A DNA stretch of 64,000 nucleotides from Glandiceps talaboti (lineage: Eukaryota > Hemichordata > Enteropneusta > Spengelidae). Made by a program: the position numbers and the translations under genes. The notes under the pieces were generated by a model, which worked only from the letters and a program-made list of their open reading frames with translations, searched no databases and was not told the origin of the DNA. Below, one piece after another: positions 61,093 to 64,000 of this stretch. Each line of letters starts with the position of its first letter. Positions within the stretch are counted from its first letter, which is position 1. Location of the stretch: NCBI RefSeq assembly GCF_964340395.1, contig NC_135552.1, positions 25,142,181 to 25,206,180 of the forward strand. Reading direction: 5' to 3'.

Positions 61093-63162
61093 CTGCAAAC
61101 AAATCAATATGAGAAGAGTATTAGTAGCTATTGATAGTTCATCTAACTACATGTGTACAGACTGTAACAACACAGCCAGACAGGACACATGAGGGTGTGG
61201 CTGCAAAATAACATGTTAGGGTGCGGTTACTATAAAATGAGGAATTATTTCACACATTTCATACTGGGTATCTGTGCTGCATTTCAATGTTTTCTTTTTG
61301 GTTGTTTTTGGTTGTTGTTGTTGTTGTTGTTTTAAAAGCATTTCAATGATTTACTTAACTCTGTGTTTGATATATTTTGATCGGTGATATCTGATAATAT
61401 TTCAAGACTGCAACACTTCTACTTTCATTTATAGCAAATTACACAATCATTCATACTTTCCTATCTGAAATTCCTTTTCATACATTTTACCATTAGGTTT
61501 TGTCATAAGAGTGTGCATTAAAACTTGCATTCGTGATCACAACAATATGGGCTTGGATCATGTTTTTATGCACTATAAGTGAAATGTTCATTTATTTTCA
61601 TAATGACAACTACACAACTGTACAACCAATTCAATATCCTACGGATTTTTTCTCTCATAAGTTTCTATTCAGATATGCACAGTTCTTTGATGTTATCAAA
61701 GCAATGAAATTTTAATTTAAATACTACAAATTTCATTATAATTATCAAATATTTTTGGAAATTGATGTTTAGATAACATATTCCATACTATGAACTCTAC
61801 CTGACAGTTCCTAATACAAAATATACTAGTAATTGCTTTTACATTTAATAATATGGTGGAAACAGGATTGTACTCAGATGCATGGTAGCCCATATAAAGA
61901 TATCACAATATTGAAACTTTGCAGTCAGAAACAAAGATATTAGTTTACAACCTATGTTTTCCTACAGGATATTTCATTATAGACGGAAATGTATGAATCC
62001 AGGCTATAAAGAAAACAAGTATTTCATCTTACAACCATGGCAACAAAAGACTGAAGGCAATTAAAATGCTTTGTGTAAAAGATGTCTGATGATTTGGCAC
62101 ACTGCATCTGATGATTTGGCACACTGCATCTGATGATCATTCAACGTAATAACACCATGCAGAAATTCTTATTACCCAAAATAGAATTTTACCACCTACA
62201 CGTGTCACAATTTGATATCTTGGCTGACACCATGACTTCCACTCAATGTGTTTACAGTTACATACAATATGCATTATTGTAGGTGCACATAAAAACAAAT
62301 TGATTTTCTTATTCTATACATATTTTGACCCTCTAGCATAAGGTAAATGCTATTGCAGGCACTGAGCATTGATACAAGATGAGCACATATGGAAAATAAA
62401 GGCTGGGTCATTCTGTTGTAAATTATTCAATTATCAATGATAATTTTCAAAGTACAATTATTTATCAAGAAAATGTACAGATATTTTGACCAAAAAAATA
62501 AATTAAATAAAAAAATAATTTAAAAAAATTCAAATGTATCAGTTTCACTGTCTCTATCATTTGATTCAATAACTTCACACTTCAGATAGCCGCTACGTAC
62601 CATCCATGCCACTCAGAATAGTAAGTGTAATTCATACTAGTTAGAAAATAAAATAGATTTTTAAATCTGCTGGTAGTTTGACATTCTTTGTGCATATTTT
62701 CCACGGTATGAGATAGCCAGTATTTGTTCAATATTTCCTAAATATTTCAAACCTGGCTTATTTGCCATGGCTCTATTACAGACAGATATGATAGTTTCCT
62801 GAAACTAAATGTACACTATCCATATATTTCAAACTAAAACAAATACTGCTTTATCCATAAAAGCCAAAATTTGGCAACTCAATGATAAAACGTTGATATT
62901 TATCTAAGTCTTAGGTGTGTTCTACATAAATATACAAGACTTGTAAACCTATAAAAGTGTGCTGTAACTACATTTTCCAGATTTTATTTCCCTTTACACA
63001 CCTTGCATAGTGAAATAAATGCTGTGTAGTGTACATTTAAGTATCCAACCTGCATATCATAGCCTTTTCTTACATTATTATGTCATAAACGTAAAGTGTC
63101 ATCTAGTGTCATGGCTAAATCTACCAAACATGTTATTATGGGTACCCACAAGGTACATGGAG

Positions 63163-63223
<61 letters not shown>

Positions 63224-64000
63224 TGGGGAGGGGCTAGTATATGGAAAGATGTCAACTTGTAGATGTTCTCAAAAGAGTGTATCAATGAAATATAATTCAT
63301 AGGTAAACACAGGTATCTACATGATAGTATAATTTATGTTTCATGGCACAAAACTAAGAGTAAACCAGCTGTTACTATCAGTATCTCTATCAAAAGAACT
63401 CTTGTAGAATAAGGAACTCTACATGTTACAATAACATAAAACAAAAGTTGCTTTTATAGCAAACATTCATTGTTTGTAAAATATCCACTCTAGCAACTAC
63501 TCAACATCTTATTGTTATCAAGTATTATCATTATTCCTGATTTGAGAAGAAGATGCACAGGTGATGATAATAAAATATTAATTTCTTGCTTCATCCTATC
63601 ATTGGTCACGATACACTGAAAATATTAACATGATAGTGAATGGTATACACTGTTACCTGACTCTCCGACTCCAACACCTTTCCTACACACTCCCTTTGAA
63701 CAGCAACCCCCCCCCCCCTTTTTTTTCATATCCTCCACCTCGTAAACCGGGCCCTACAAGATAGTACTAATTGGCTAATTATTCTATGTTACTGTCAGGA
63801 GACTGAATTCACTAACTGAATCAAAGATAAACTTTAGTCCACTGGTAATCTAGTATTTCTATGACACAGTTGGCTGTACACACAGCAGGGATGACTAAGC
63901 CACTCAACATGCTTTGACAACAAGTACATCAACAACTAAGGTAAGTAAATTCATAGTACAAACAATACTGTCAAAGAGAGTCCCTCATTACACCTACCAA
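61093..64000. other. ARF6: ARF6 intron reaching the right edge
   Basis: No upstream ARF6 exon or other gene recognised. It holds a GTT run (about 61312-61331), a 25-bp tandem duplication (62085-62137, TGATGATTTGGCACACTGCA), a GT microsatellite, and a poly-C/poly-T junction at about 63708-63727. Confidence 0.6.
63167..63222. repeat. (TG)n microsatellite
   Basis: About 28 TG units. Confidence 0.97.

Overview
The window is AT-rich animal nuclear DNA with spliced genes, GT-AG introns of 0.2-3 kb, and abundant microsatellites, minisatellites and short palindromic repeats. Seven protein-coding genes could be rebuilt exon by exon with matching splice phases, and an eighth (ARF6) runs off the right edge. 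They are VHL, PLEKHF2, RNASEK, UBE2T, MZT1, BORA, DNAAF1 and ARF6. This set includes a motile-cilium dynein factor, a Bora with a DSG degron and a Fanconi-type E2. Together with intron-rich structure it suggests a ciliated marine invertebrate, either a non-vertebrate deuterostome or a lophotrochozoan. The exact phylum cannot be read from the sequence.

Layout from left to right: VHL (+, 1624-3113) converges on PLEKHF2 (-, 8229-21473). PLEKHF2 is head-to-head with RNASEK (+, 21804-23071). Downstream of RNASEK come a 3'UTR repeat array, a 1.1-kb minisatellite and a broken TRIM/RING fragment (-). UBE2T (-, 27818-30729) is head-to-head with MZT1 (+, 30897-32883), only 167 bp between start codons, and BORA (+, 37073-42264) follows. 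DNAAF1 (-, 46278-53703) is next. A nest of transposon-derived sequence lies at 54.69-56.84 kb (two foldback elements, a LINE tail and another palindromic repeat). The last two exons of ARF6 (-, 60068-61092) sit before a long repeat-poor intron that reaches the right edge.

Promoter motifs agree with gene function. The UBE2T/MZT1 promoter holds a perfect palindromic E2F site. The BORA promoter has the CCAAT plus CDE/CHR arrangement of G2/M genes. UBE2T, MZT1 and BORA therefore form a run of three cell-cycle genes, and MZT1-BORA adjacency also exists in human. The PLEKHF2/RNASEK promoter carries two TFEB/MITF-type E-boxes, fitting an endosome/lysosome gene pair. DNAAF1 has a near-consensus RFX X-box directly upstream.

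The most unusual structural signal is a pair of tiny (30 and 33 bp) perfect or near-perfect hairpins sharing the arm CATAGACCCTCC, each bounded by a 7-bp direct repeat like a target-site duplication. At least ten larger foldback elements are scattered through introns and intergenic DNA. No gene encoding a transposase, capsid, CRISPR component, tRNA or rRNA was recognised.
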